From Peptococcus simiae (lineage in GTDB: Bacteria; Bacillota; Peptococcia; Peptococcales; Peptococcaceae): DNA of 64,000 nt. This document shows positions 53,278 to 62,626 of this stretch, piece by piece. The stretch's first letter is position 1; each line of letters starts with the position of its first letter. The position numbers and the translations under genes were made by a program. The notes under the pieces were generated by a model. It saw only the letters and a program-made list of their open reading frames with translations. It did no database searches and was not told where the DNA came from. The DNA is taken from contig NZ_JBJUVG010000006.1 of the NCBI RefSeq assembly GCF_046097595.1, forward strand, positions 1-64,000, written 5' to 3'.

Positions 53278-54071
53278 TGGATGGCCATACCTGCTTCAAC
53301 TGCCGCCGGAATGTCCAGGTCCTGGGCCAGGGTTTGGTTTTTGCTGAGCCAGAGCAGATACTCCACGTTGCCGGCCGGGCCACGGACGGGCGAGGGGGTC
53401 AGGGCCCGGGGATAGAGGCCAACCCCTTCAGCGGCGGCAATAACCTCGCCGATAACCATCCGGTGGACGGCCGGGTCTTTGACAACCCCGTGCTTGCCGA
53501 CATGGTCCCGCCCGGCCTCGAACTGGGGCTTAATGAGGGCCACCATTTCCCCCTCATCTTTTAAGATGGCCGCTGCCGCCGGAAATATTTTGGAGAGGGA
53601 AATAAAGGACACATCTGTCGTGACCCAATCCATCTGCTCCGGAAAGTCCTCCGCCGTCAGGTAGCGGGCATTGGTCTGCTCCCGGCAGTCCACTTGGGGG
53701 TGGGTCCGCAAGGACCAGGCCAGTTGGTTGGTGCCGACATCAATAGCATAGACCTTCCGGGCGCCGCTTTGCAGGGCGCAGTCCACAAAGCCGCCGGTCG
53801 AGGCCCCCAGGTCACAGACCACCCGGTCCTGGAAGTCCAGGTTGAAAACATCAATGGCTTTTTTTAATTTCAAGCCCCCCCGGCTGACATAGGGGAGGTC
53901 CTTGCCCAGGAGGCGAATTTTAGCTGTCGGAGACACCTGGGTCCCGGCCTTGTCAATTTTTTGCTCATCCACCAGGACTTCCCCGGCCATAATCCGCTTT
54001 TGAGCGGCCTGGCGGCTGTCAAAAAAGCCCTGCTGGACCAGGACCAGGTCCAGTCTTTCTTTTTTAGCCAT
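53274..54071 (-). CDS. tlyA: TlyA family rRNA methyltransferase
   Basis: 265 residues. An N-terminal S4 domain (RLDLVLVQQGFFDSRQAAQKRIMAG) joins an FtsJ-type methyltransferase with VCDLGASTGGFVDCALQ (SAM site). Homologues 2'-O-methylate 16S/23S rRNA. The overlap with dxs is 8 bases, and the standard dxs-tlyA-nadK-argR-recN order is kept apart from the inserted nuclease-like gene. Confidence 0.95.
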   Translation of the reverse strand: MAKKERLDLVLVQQGFFDSRQAAQKRIMAGEVLVDEQKIDKAGTQVSPTAKIRLLGKDLPYVSRGGLKLKKAIDVFNLDFQDRVVCDLGASTGGFVDCALQSGARKVYAIDVGTNQLAWSLRTHPQVDCREQTNARYLTAEDFPEQMDWVTTDVSFISLSKIFPAAAAILKDEGEMVALIKPQFEAGRDHVGKHGVVKDPAVHRMVIGEVIAAAEGVGLYPRALTPSPVRGPAGNVEYLLWLSKNQTLAQDLDIPAAVEAGMAIQ

Positions 54072-55947
54072 GGGCCTGCCGTCCTTTTAGGGTGGTGGCC
54101 ACCTGGTCAAAAATCCCGTCCGGGTCTAGCTGGAGGTCCTTTTTCAGCTGGCTGACATTACCGGCTTCTACAAAATGGTCCGGCAGGCCGATTCGCAAGA
54201 GGGGGTTGGTCAGTCCGGTATCGGCCGCCCATTCTGCTACAGCCGCCCCGAAGCCGCCGGTCAAAGCATTTTCTTCCAGGGTCACGACCAGGTCGGTCTC
54301 GGCAAAGACCTGGGCCAAGAGGGCCTCATCTAGAGGCTTGGCAAAGCGGGCATTCACCAGCCCGATGTCATAACCCCGTTCCCGGAGCGCTTCTGCTGCC
54401 TGGGCTGCCGGATAAACCATGCTGCCGATGGCCACCAGGCAGGCGTCCTTACCCTGGGCCAGAACTTCCCCGGTGCCCGGCGCGATATAATCAAAGGTAT
54501 CCAGGGTTTCTACGCCAACCCCCTGACCCCGGGGGTAACGGATAGCCGTCGGTTTTTGGTAGGCCAGGGCTGAATAGAGCATATTCTGGAGTTCCCGTTC
54601 ATCCTTGGGGGCCATAACGGTCATATTAGGCACCAGCCGCAGGTAGGACAGGTCAAAAGCCCCATGGTGGGTGGGCCCATCCTCGCCGACCAGACCGGCC
54701 CGGTCCAGGGCAAAGACCACCGGCGCTTCCTGGAGAGCACAGTCATGGATGAGCTGGTCAAAGCCCCGCTGCATAAAGCTGGAGTAAAGGGCCAGGACCG
54801 GCTGCATCCCATCCAGGGCCAGGGCGGTAGCCATGGTGGTAGCATGCCCTTCTGCAATCCCCACATCAAAGGCCCGGTTTGGAAAGGCCGCCTTAAACTT
54901 GGCCACCCCGGTCCCTGACCCCATGGCGGCCGTAATGGCGCAGATTTTATCGTTTTCTTTCCCTAACTTGATGAGGGTTTTAGCAAAGACATCCGTATAG
55001 CTGGCCGCTTTTTTGCCTTTCTTGGCCTGACCGGTTTCAACATCAAAGGGGCCGGTCCCGTGGAATTTATCCGGGTTTAACTCAGCAGGCAGGTAGCCCT
55101 TCCCCTTCTTGGTAATCACGTGAATCAGGACCGGCCGGTGAAGGCCCTTAGCATTTTCAAAGACCTGACGCATGGCCTGGATATCGTGACCATTGATGGG
55201 GCCAAAGTACTTAAAACCCAATTCTTCAAAAAAGCTCCCAGCCACCAGCATGGACTTCATCCCGTCCTTGAGCCGGTCGGCGAGGTCGGCCATCCGGGGA
55301 CCGACGGTGGGAATCTTTTTCAGGAGGGCATCCAGGTCTTCCTTGGCCCGCTGGTAGCCCGGGTCTGACCGGAGCCGGGTCAAGTAGTCGGACAAACCGC
55401 CGACATTGGCATCAATCGACATATCATTGTCATTTAAAATGACTTTCATATTCAAGTTCATGTGGCCAGCATAGTTCATGGCCTCAAAGACTTCTCCCCC
55501 GGTAAGGGCCCCGTCCCCGATGACCGCCACCACTTCGTTATTTTCCTGCCGCAGGTCCCGGGCCAGGGCAAAGCCGGTGGCAGCGGAAATCGAAGTGGAG
55601 GCATGGCCGGTGCCGAAAACATCATAGGGGCTTTCGGTCCGTTTGGGAAAGCCGCTCATCCCCTGGTAGGTCCGCAGGGTATCAAAAAAGGCATCGTTAC
55701 GGCCTGTGAGTAACTTATGGATGTAGGCCTGGTGGCCAACGTCCCAAATAATTTTATCATCCGGCGCATGGAAGGTGCTGTGCAAGGCCAGTGTCAGCTC
55801 TACTGCACCCAGGTTCGGTGCCAGATGCCCCCCATTCACCGAAGTCACCCGGATAATCCGTTCACGAATTTCACCGGCAAGCTGGTTCAGCTGGTCGGCC
55901 GACAGCTTGCGTAAATCCTTCGGTTCCTGAATAGAATCTAAGAGCAT
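54064..55947 (-). CDS. dxs: 1-deoxy-D-xylulose-5-phosphate synthase
   Basis: 627 residues. Condenses pyruvate and glyceraldehyde 3-phosphate, the first step of the MEP isoprenoid pathway. GDGALTGGEVFEAMN with downstream NDNDMSID is the thiamine/Mg site, and HGTGPFD, DRAGLVGEDGPTHHG follow. The transketolase C-terminal half has the GFGAAVAEW end. It acts with IspH in this window and IspA upstream. Confidence 0.98.
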   Translation of the reverse strand: MLLDSIQEPKDLRKLSADQLNQLAGEIRERIIRVTSVNGGHLAPNLGAVELTLALHSTFHAPDDKIIWDVGHQAYIHKLLTGRNDAFFDTLRTYQGMSGFPKRTESPYDVFGTGHASTSISAATGFALARDLRQENNEVVAVIGDGALTGGEVFEAMNYAGHMNLNMKVILNDNDMSIDANVGGLSDYLTRLRSDPGYQRAKEDLDALLKKIPTVGPRMADLADRLKDGMKSMLVAGSFFEELGFKYFGPINGHDIQAMRQVFENAKGLHRPVLIHVITKKGKGYLPAELNPDKFHGTGPFDVETGQAKKGKKAASYTDVFAKTLIKLGKENDKICAITAAMGSGTGVAKFKAAFPNRAFDVGIAEGHATTMATALALDGMQPVLALYSSFMQRGFDQLIHDCALQEAPVVFALDRAGLVGEDGPTHHGAFDLSYLRLVPNMTVMAPKDERELQNMLYSALAYQKPTAIRYPRGQGVGVETLDTFDYIAPGTGEVLAQGKDACLVAIGSMVYPAAQAAEALRERGYDIGLVNARFAKPLDEALLAQVFAETDLVVTLEENALTGGFGAAVAEWAADTGLTNPLLRIGLPDHFVEAGNVSQLKKDLQLDPDGIFDQVATTLKGRQAHG

Positions 55948-55957
55948 TACACCCCTC

Positions 55958-56836
55958 CTAACTCTGTCGTGCTAAAATTCTGGAAGCAATATACATGAGT
56001 AGGCTCCCATCGCCTTGTAAATCGCCAAGGGCAGCCAGGGCATCGTTAACGGCCTCTTCCGCCAGGGCGCGACTTTGGTCTAGGCCCAAGAGGGTCGGGT
56101 AGGTGGCCTTTTCGCTTTTGGCATCAGACCCGGTATGTTTCCCCATCAGGGCCTCATCGCCAACGACATCTAAAATGTCATCGGTGATTTGGAAGGCCAA
56201 GCCCAGGGCCTGGCCATAGCCGGTAAGGGCTGCCATACTCTTCTCGTCAGCCCCGCCTAAAAGGCCGCCCATCCGGCAGGCCGCCAAGATAAGGGCCCCG
56301 GTTTTATGCCGGTGGATCCACTGCATGTGGTCCAGGTCAATCCGCTTGCCTTCACTGAGCAAGTCTTGGCCCTGGCCGGCAACCATCCCGCGAATGCCGG
56401 CCCCTTCAGCCAGCTCCCGCATCACCGCTGCAGCGAGGGGAGTATCCCCGCAGGCTTTGGCAATAAGGGAAAAGGCTTCAGTCAGTAAGCCGTCCCCAGC
56501 CAAGATGGCCATGCCCACACCATAAACCACGTGGTTGGTCGGCTTGCCCCGGCGCAGGTCGTCATCATCCATCCCCGGTAGGTCATCATGGATGAGGGAA
56601 TAGGTATGGATGCATTCAATGGCTGCTGCAACGTCCAGGGCTTTTTCGTCAAGGTGCCCGCCGACGGCCTCGCAGGCCGCCAGGACCAGGACCGGCCGCA
56701 GGCGTTTGCCGCCGGCCAGGAGGCTGTAGCGCATAGCCTCATACAGGCGGTCATTGAAGGCATCTGTCGGCTGAAATAAACCTTCTAAATGATTGCTAAT
56801 GAGGGCCGTTTTTTCGGCCAAGGCTGCTTTACTCAT
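55958..56836 (-). CDS. ispA: farnesyl diphosphate synthase-type polyprenyl synthetase
   Basis: 292 residues from ATG 56836, which has GAGGGGG 7 bases before. The first aspartate-rich motif is DDLPGMDDDDLRRGKPTNH (near 87), the second FQITDDILDVVGD near 225. The enzyme joins IPP and DMAPP units. Residues before the first motif (HTYSLIHDD) fit C15 product size, but a C20 product is not excluded. It overlaps xseB by 8 bases. Confidence 0.95.
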   Translation of the reverse strand: MSKAALAEKTALISNHLEGLFQPTDAFNDRLYEAMRYSLLAGGKRLRPVLVLAACEAVGGHLDEKALDVAAAIECIHTYSLIHDDLPGMDDDDLRRGKPTNHVVYGVGMAILAGDGLLTEAFSLIAKACGDTPLAAAVMRELAEGAGIRGMVAGQGQDLLSEGKRIDLDHMQWIHRHKTGALILAACRMGGLLGGADEKSMAALTGYGQALGLAFQITDDILDVVGDEALMGKHTGSDAKSEKATYPTLLGLDQSRALAEEAVNDALAALGDLQGDGSLLMYIASRILARQS

Positions 56837-57074
56837 GGCTATCCCCCTCAGGTTCATCTATCGTCTGCAAACTGCCATCCGGCTGCAGGACCTTTATTTT
56901 TTCTTCAACGGCATCTAGTTTTTTCTGGCAAAGCATGGCCAGGTCCATCCCCCACTGATAATGTGCCAGGGCGTCTTCCAGGGGGATGTCCCCCTTTTCT
57001 AAGGCATTCAAAACGGCGTCTAATTCTCCCAGCGCCGCTTCGAAAGTCATATCTTCAGGTATCGACTTATTCAT
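56829..57074 (-). CDS. xseB: exodeoxyribonuclease VII small subunit
   Basis: 81 residues from ATG 57074. The short helical signature MTFEAALGELDAVLNALEKGDIPLEDALAHY is the XseB two-helix pattern. It joins XseA to degrade single-stranded DNA. Overlaps xseA by 8 and ispA by 8 bases. Confidence 0.93.
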   Translation of the reverse strand: MNKSIPEDMTFEAALGELDAVLNALEKGDIPLEDALAHYQWGMDLAMLCQKKLDAVEEKIKVLQPDGSLQTIDEPEGDSHE

Positions 57075-58299
57075 GATAATCCTTTCCCTCTTCTTCAGGA
57101 ACGGGCCCCAGGCTCCGGGCCTGGATGGTCCCATCTGCAAATCGTAGATAAAAGTGTTTATCTACCGGAAGGTCTGCCGGGTGACTGATCACCTGGCCGC
57201 TGTCATCTGTCGCTATAGAAAAACCCCGAGCCACCACTGCCAGTGGGTTTAAGGCCACCAGGGGGCCAATCCGTTTTTGTAGGGCCAGGTCTGCCCGATC
57301 CAGGACCCCCTTCATCCCCCGGTCCAGGGCCATAAAGCGTTCATCGAGGGCCTGGGCATAAGGGGCCAGGATTTTTTCCGGCTGGCTAAAGGCGGGTCGC
57401 CGATAAGTCTGGTCCAGCCGCCACCGGGCTAAGCGGACATCCCGGAGGAGGGCCTGGCCCAGGGCCCGGCGGCGGGCCTGGAGGCTATTTTGCAGGTCTG
57501 CCTGGTTGGGCACCGCCTGCTCTGCTGCAATGGACGGGGTCCCGGCCCGGAGGTCCGCGGCAAAGTCTGCCAGGGTCACGTCCGTTTCGTGGCCGATGGC
57601 GCTGATAATGGGCACCGGGCTGGCGGCAATCTTCCGCACCACCGGTTCCTCATTGAAGTTCCAGAGGTCTTCTTGAGACCCCCCGCCCCGGGCCAGGATA
57701 ATAAGGTCCAGGTCATCCCGCTGGTAAAGGGCATCCAGGGCGGCACAAATCGAAGCCGCCCCGGTCGGCCCCTGGACCGTAGCCGGCGCCAGGAGGATTT
57801 TCACATAGGGGGCCCGTCGCCGCATAACCGTTAACATATCCCGGATAACGGCCCCTGTTTCAGAGGTCACCAGGCCAACCCGGGCCGGGTAGGTCGGGAT
57901 AGGCCGACGGTCCGCCGCTGTTTTAAAGAGGCCCTCCTTGGCCAGCTTTTGCTTGAGTTCTTCAAACTGGATGGCCAGAGCCCCGGCCCCTTCGGCCAGC
58001 ATCCGGTCGACATAAAGCTGGTAGGCCCCGTTTCGTTCAAAAACCGTCACCTGCCCCCGGACCAGAACAGTCATCCCATTGGCCGGGGTAAAGGTCAGGC
58101 GGCTGACCTGGCTCCGCCACATGACACAGGTAATAGAGGCCTTGTCGTCCTTTAAGGAAAAATAGCAGTGACCACTGGGGGCATGCCGCTTAAAATTAGC
58201 GATTTCCCCGCTTAATACCAGCTGGCGGAGGTTGGCATTTTCCTCAAAGCAGCCCTTGATATAGCGGTTGAGTTCTGATACCGTCCAGGTCTTACTCAT
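57067..58299 (-). CDS. xseA: exodeoxyribonuclease VII large subunit
   Basis: 410 residues. N-terminal OB fold (WTVSELNRYIKGCFEENANL, VRGQVTVFERNGAYQLYVD), then the catalytic domain with RVGLVTSETGAVIRDML, ARGGGSQEDLWNFNEE and SAIGHETDVTLADFAADLRAGTPS, diagnostic of XseA. ATG 58299 begins 8 bases inside nusB. The frame stretches further upstream, but that part is antisense-like to nusB and not XseA. Confidence 0.97.
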   Translation of the reverse strand: MSKTWTVSELNRYIKGCFEENANLRQLVLSGEIANFKRHAPSGHCYFSLKDDKASITCVMWRSQVSRLTFTPANGMTVLVRGQVTVFERNGAYQLYVDRMLAEGAGALAIQFEELKQKLAKEGLFKTAADRRPIPTYPARVGLVTSETGAVIRDMLTVMRRRAPYVKILLAPATVQGPTGAASICAALDALYQRDDLDLIILARGGGSQEDLWNFNEEPVVRKIAASPVPIISAIGHETDVTLADFAADLRAGTPSIAAEQAVPNQADLQNSLQARRRALGQALLRDVRLARWRLDQTYRRPAFSQPEKILAPYAQALDERFMALDRGMKGVLDRADLALQKRIGPLVALNPLAVVARGFSIATDDSGQVISHPADLPVDKHFYLRFADGTIQARSLGPVPEEEGKDYHE

Positions 58300-59242
58300 C
58301 AGCCGCTCGTCCTTTAGCAATAGAATCCAAGGCCCCGTTGATAAACTTGTAAGCCTCATCGTCACCGTATGTTTTGGCCAGTTCCACCGCTTCATTGATG
58401 ACCAGGGCCGGGTCAGCCGGGTCCGGCGCGTACTTGAGCTCATAGGTTCCCAGACGGAGGATGGCCCGGTCACAGGATGCCAGCCGGTCCAGCCGCCATT
58501 TATTGGCAACGGCTCGGATATCTTCATCAATGGCCTCCAGCTGGTTGGCAATGCCGGCTAAGTGGCCCGCTAGGGCTTGGCCGTCTAGGGCTAAAAGGTC
58601 TGCGGCCTGGATATTTTTCCCCAGGGCCCCTTTTAAGTCTGCATCATCCAGCCAGGCGGTCATGACCTCTGACTGGTAAGCCGCCAGGTCTTCTTGGCCC
58701 AGGAGGGCATTGACCATAGGGCCTTCCGTCAGGAGCTCGCCAAAGCGCTTGGCCTTAAAATAGTCCCGGGCCACCACCATGGGGGCTTTTTCATAAAAAA
58801 AGGCTTGCTCCGCAATATCTGCCAGGAGTTCCTGGATGAGCCGGTCTTGCCAGTCGGGCCCGGCCGCCTTATGCAGGGCCCTAGCGCTGGCCTCAACATA
58901 GGCGTCAAAAAAGGCACTGTAGGCCTCCATATCCAGGCTGGGCGTGGCTTTCTGCTCTGCCGCGATGCCATAGCCTTCATAAAGATCGGCTAAGAGGTCG
59001 TACATGGCGGCCTGGGTCTTGAGCCGGTCGCTTTTCGGCGTATCCAGGCGGTCATATAACCAGGTACGCACCGCCAGCAGGGGGTCGGTCTCGGTTAGGT
59101 CAACAGCTCTAGCCAGGTCTGCCAAGTGAAACCGGGTCGGGTATAAGTGGTCTAAAATCCCTGTATCCTCTGCACCGCTTTCCTGCTCTGCATAGAGGCA
59201 GAGAAATGTCATCAAGCGTGCTGCCCGCTTATCTTGGTTCAT
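58292..59242 (-). CDS. nusB: NusB transcription antitermination factor, enlarged
   Basis: 316 residues, about twice the usual 140-150. The last 65 residues are classic NusB: KWRLDRLASCDRAILRLGTYEL, then VINEAVELAKTYGDDEAYKFING. The first 20 (KRAARLMTFLCLYAEQE) resemble NusB helix 1. Between lies about 150 extra residues of helical, alanine-rich sequence with YEGYGIAAEQKATPSLDMEAY and no family match. The gene is intact. NusB binds boxA RNA with S10 for rRNA antitermination. Confidence 0.9.
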   Translation of the reverse strand: MNQDKRAARLMTFLCLYAEQESGAEDTGILDHLYPTRFHLADLARAVDLTETDPLLAVRTWLYDRLDTPKSDRLKTQAAMYDLLADLYEGYGIAAEQKATPSLDMEAYSAFFDAYVEASARALHKAAGPDWQDRLIQELLADIAEQAFFYEKAPMVVARDYFKAKRFGELLTEGPMVNALLGQEDLAAYQSEVMTAWLDDADLKGALGKNIQAADLLALDGQALAGHLAGIANQLEAIDEDIRAVANKWRLDRLASCDRAILRLGTYELKYAPDPADPALVINEAVELAKTYGDDEAYKFINGALDSIAKGRAADE

Positions 59243-59688
59243 CCTTTACCAGCCCTTCCCTCATCTGTGTCATTGTGGTTATCGTTAAACTGGACCCCCT
59301 GCACATGGACATCTACCCCATGTAGCAGGACGCCAGTCATATTCTTCACTTGTTCTGCCGCTTCCTTTTGGATAGTATAAGCCAGGTCCGGGATGGGGAT
59401 CCCGTAGTCAACCGTAATGGCGACCCCTACCCGGGTGGCGCCATCGGTGGTTTCCACTTTAACGCCCTTGGTCGCTGACTTTTTCCCCAGCATCTCGGTG
59501 ATGCCATCGGTCATCCCGCCGACCATGGCCGCCACCCCGGGCGTACCGCTCACAACTAAAGCAACAATGGAGGCGATGACATCATCATCCATACGAATGT
59601 CGCCATACTTGGTGGTACGGACCTGTTCGCCGGAAATTTCCTGTTTTTTATCCTTTTTTCCTTGGGTGTTTCCGTGTTCGCCGCTCAT
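59239..59688 (-). CDS. Asp23/Gls24 family envelope stress protein
   Basis: 149 residues. A charged N terminus (GEHGNTQGKKDKKQE) leads to the Asp23 core with KYGDIRMDDDVIASIVALVVSGTPGVAAM and VGVAITVDYGIPIPDLAYTIQKEAAEQVKNMTG near the end. Members associate with the membrane and cell-envelope stress in Gram-positives. First gene of the nusB-xse-dxs-recN operon; a possible extended -10 (TGGTATACT) lies about 30 bases before the start. Confidence 0.93.
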   Translation of the reverse strand: MSGEHGNTQGKKDKKQEISGEQVRTTKYGDIRMDDDVIASIVALVVSGTPGVAAMVGGMTDGITEMLGKKSATKGVKVETTDGATRVGVAITVDYGIPIPDLAYTIQKEAAEQVKNMTGVLLHGVDVHVQGVQFNDNHNDTDEGRAGKG

Positions 59689-59822
59689 TGGCGAGCCTCC
59701 TTTCTCTCATTCTTACAGTATACCATGAAAGGTCAAATCATGGCAGTAGCTAAAGGCCGATGTGGCAAAAACTAGCCGCCCAATGGGCCTAGGCGCCTGC
59801 TTGACGACATATTTTTAAGCGC

Positions 59823-59848
59823 AAAAAAGCCCTGCCGGAGCAGGGCTT
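59823..59848 (-). terminator. ispH-rpsA terminator
   Basis: AAGCCCTGC, CGGA loop, GCAGGGCTT, then TTTTTT on the minus strand. It lies 10 bases after the stop. Confidence 0.94.
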
Positions 59849-59857
59849 AATTTTAAC

Positions 59858-61897
59858 TTATTCAGCGTCTTCTTCTTGGTCCAAGAGTTGACCAAAGACA
59901 TCGCCTAAGTTGGTAGAAATGTCTTCATTCACTACCGGTACATCACTCTTAGGGCGAGATTCACGGCGAGGCTTTTGTTGTTTCGGGGCTTCGCCGGCCG
60001 GACGTTCTTTGAGTTCTTTGATGGACAGGCTGATCCGTTTGCGGTCTTTATCCACATCGAGAATCTTAACGTCCACTTCTTGACCCACTTTAAGAACATC
60101 TTCAACTTGTTCAACATGTTCCCAAGCGATTTGGGAAATGTGAACCAAGCCGTCTACGCCGTCTTCCAGGGAAACGAAGGCACCGAAGGGTGCAATGCGG
60201 ACGACTTTACCATGAGCGGTAGACCCAACTTCATAGCGTTCATCAACATCATCCCAGGGGTTGGAGAGTAATTTTTTCAGGCTTAAGCTGATTTTGCCTT
60301 TTTCTTCGTCTAAGGCAAGGATGTAAACTTCGATTTCATCGCCAACATTGACCACATCGGTCGGTTGTTTGACGCGACCCCAGCCCATTTCAGAAATGTG
60401 CAGTAAGCCGTCTACGCCGCCCAGGTCAACGAAAGCACCAAAGCTAGCAATCCGTTGAACGGTCCCTTTACGGGTTTCACCAACTTCGAGGGTCTTCCAA
60501 AGTTCTTCCCGTTTTTCTTTTTCTTCTTCTTCAATTAAAGCCCGGCGAGAAAGAATGATTTTACGGTTTTCCGGATTCGGATCAAATTCGATGATTTTGA
60601 AGCGGTAGGTGTTCCCTACAAATTGCTTGATGTCTTCAACGTATTTGGTGTCAAGATGAGAAGCCGGAACAAAACCGCGTGCGCCGATATCAACGATGAC
60701 ACCGCCTTTAACATCATTAACGACTTTTGCTTCAATGATTTCGTCGTTATCGAATTTTTCTTGTAAGGCATCCATCGCTTTTTCTTGATCCGCACGTTTC
60801 TTGGACAGAACCATGTGACCTTCATTGTTTTCCATCTTGATGACCATGACTTGAATTTCATCGCCCACTTGGACCAATTCATTCACGTCCGGGTCTTTTT
60901 GGAAAGACAGTTCCTTCTTAGGAATGACGCCTTCGGATTTGCCTCCGACATCTACCATCACTTCGTCCGGGGTGATTTTAACCACAGTCCCGGTGACCAC
61001 ATCATACAGGTTGAGTGGATCCAGTGTACCGTAGCCTTGTTCTAACCCTTGTTCCATCGTTAATTCTTCCATCTTGTCAATGACCTCCCTAATTATCCAG
61101 TCAGGGGTCGAGGCCCCTGCTGTTAAGCCTATTAAATTGACACCGTCAAACCAGCTTGCCTGTAAGTCAGCGGCGATTTCCACATGGTAGGTGGTGACGC
61201 CTGCTTCTTGGCAAATGTTCACTAGTTTGTTCGTATTGGCGCTGTTATAACCGCCGATGACAATCATCGCATCCGCCTCACGAGCGAGCTTGCCGGCATC
61301 ATATTGCCTGTCTCGGGTAGCGGCGCATATGGTATTGCGCACCACTAAATCTGCCAAGTCCAGGTCTTTCAGTATTTCCACAGCGGACTCAAACCGTTCC
61401 GTTTTTTCTGTGGTTTGACTGACCAGGCATACCTTTTGACCGGTGAGATTGAGTCGCTGAAGTTCTTCAGGCTCAAAAAATACCTCAGCCCGATCACCGG
61501 ACCAGCCGACAATACCTTGTACTTCCGGATGGTTGGCATCACCTAGTATGAGCACTTGGTAGCCGTCCTCGGCGTATTTTTCCGCCAGTTTTTGAACGGC
61601 TCTGACTTTCGGACAAGTGCAGTCAAAAGTTGTCAGTCCGCGACGATTTGCTTCTTCGCAAACCGCCGGCGTCACGCCATGGGTGCGAAAAATAACACTT
61701 TTCTCTGTTATATCGTCATAGTCATCGTAAGACCGAATCCCCATGCTTTCTAAGCGCTGCACCTCTTGGGGGTTATGGATCAGCGGTCCCAGGGTTGCCA
61801 GGGGCCCCTTACCTTCCTCAATGAGGGCTTCACCTTTTTCAATCGCATGACGAACACCGAAACAAAAGCCAGCATTCGCTGCAATACGGATTTCCAT
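59858..61897 (-). CDS. ispH: IspH fused to ribosomal protein S1
   Basis: 679 residues. Residues 1-285 are 4-hydroxy-3-methylbut-2-enyl diphosphate reductase: AGFCFGVRHAIEKGE (Cys 12), FDCTCPKV and NTICAATR supply the three cluster ligands, and it makes IPP and DMAPP. About 295-640 holds four S1 RNA-binding domains (e.g. VTGTVVKITPDEVMVDVGG, GTVQRIASFGAFVDLGG, GKVVRIAPFGAFVSLED). The C-terminal tail is charged. This fusion is widely known in Clostridia and Negativicutes. AAGGAG precedes the start. Confidence 0.97.
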   Translation of the reverse strand: MEIRIAANAGFCFGVRHAIEKGEALIEEGKGPLATLGPLIHNPQEVQRLESMGIRSYDDYDDITEKSVIFRTHGVTPAVCEEANRRGLTTFDCTCPKVRAVQKLAEKYAEDGYQVLILGDANHPEVQGIVGWSGDRAEVFFEPEELQRLNLTGQKVCLVSQTTEKTERFESAVEILKDLDLADLVVRNTICAATRDRQYDAGKLAREADAMIVIGGYNSANTNKLVNICQEAGVTTYHVEIAADLQASWFDGVNLIGLTAGASTPDWIIREVIDKMEELTMEQGLEQGYGTLDPLNLYDVVTGTVVKITPDEVMVDVGGKSEGVIPKKELSFQKDPDVNELVQVGDEIQVMVIKMENNEGHMVLSKKRADQEKAMDALQEKFDNDEIIEAKVVNDVKGGVIVDIGARGFVPASHLDTKYVEDIKQFVGNTYRFKIIEFDPNPENRKIILSRRALIEEEEKEKREELWKTLEVGETRKGTVQRIASFGAFVDLGGVDGLLHISEMGWGRVKQPTDVVNVGDEIEVYILALDEEKGKISLSLKKLLSNPWDDVDERYEVGSTAHGKVVRIAPFGAFVSLEDGVDGLVHISQIAWEHVEQVEDVLKVGQEVDVKILDVDKDRKRISLSIKELKERPAGEAPKQQKPRRESRPKSDVPVVNEDISTNLGDVFGQLLDQEEDAE

Positions 61898-61937
61898 CTT
61901 CCGACTCCTTATTAGCCAACTTCAAGTACACTATTCT

Positions 61938-61966
61938 ATTATACCCAAGAAATCTTAAGTTGCCAA
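61938..61966 (-). promoter_or_regulatory. ispH-rpsA promoter
   Basis: Minus strand TTGGCA, 17-base spacer, TATAAT, about 40 bases before the gene. Confidence 0.8.
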
Positions 61967-61969
61967 CGG

Positions 61970-62626
61970 TTATTTTCGAATCAAGCCTAAAATATATTCA
62001 GAAACTTCTTCAATTCCCATATGACTACTGTCCAGGTAGACGGCATCTGCCGCTTGAACCAGGGGTGCGACCGCCCGTTGACGGTCTTTTTCGTCCCGGT
62101 CGGCAATTTCTTGGGCAATGGTTTCAAAGGAAACCTGGTCACCCTGGCTGGCCAGTTGGTCCACCCGGCGACGGGCCCTTTCTTCAACACTGGCAGTCAG
62201 GAATATTTTCAGGTCTGCTGCCGGCAGGACAACGGTGCCGATATCCCGGCCATCCATGACCACATCGGCCTGGGCTGCCAAGTCTTGGATGCGGTCAGTC
62301 ACCAGCTGGCGGACTGGCGGCAGGGCGCTGTAGGCAGAGACCCTTTGGGAGACAGCGTTGTCCCGGATGGCCTCTGTCACGTCCTCGCCATTGGCCCAAA
62401 CCTGCTGCTGGCCGGCCTGGTCCGTTGTCAGGTCAAGGGTCAGCTGGTCTAAGAAGGCAGCCAGGCCAGGGCCTTCTTCCGGAGGCTGGTCTTCCTGCAG
62501 GGCCAACAGGGCCACTGCCCGGTAGAGGGCCCCACTGTCAATGTAAACAAAACCCAGGTCACGGGCGATTTTTTTGGCAATGGTACTCTTGCCGGCCCCG
62601 GCCGGGCCGTCAATGGCTATTTGCAT
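61970..62626 (-). CDS. cmk: cytidylate kinase
   Basis: 218 residues. Phosphorylates CMP and dCMP. Walker A DGPAGAGKSTIAKKIA lies near 5-20; GALYRAVAL, MDGRDIGTVVLP, and ERARRRVDQL form the lid and substrate sites. It overlaps the FAD oxidoreductase gene by 10 bases; the cmk-ispH pair is common in Clostridia. Confidence 0.97.
   Translation of the reverse strand: MQIAIDGPAGAGKSTIAKKIARDLGFVYIDSGALYRAVALLALQEDQPPEEGPGLAAFLDQLTLDLTTDQAGQQQVWANGEDVTEAIRDNAVSQRVSAYSALPPVRQLVTDRIQDLAAQADVVMDGRDIGTVVLPAADLKIFLTASVEERARRRVDQLASQGDQVSFETIAQEIADRDEKDRQRAVAPLVQAADAVYLDSSHMGIEEVSEYILGLIRK

Noticed and set aside
58300..58551. Longer xseA starting at 58551
   Set aside because: The first 84 residues overlap nusB in another frame and do not resemble XseA; the ATG at 58299 gives the normal N terminus.
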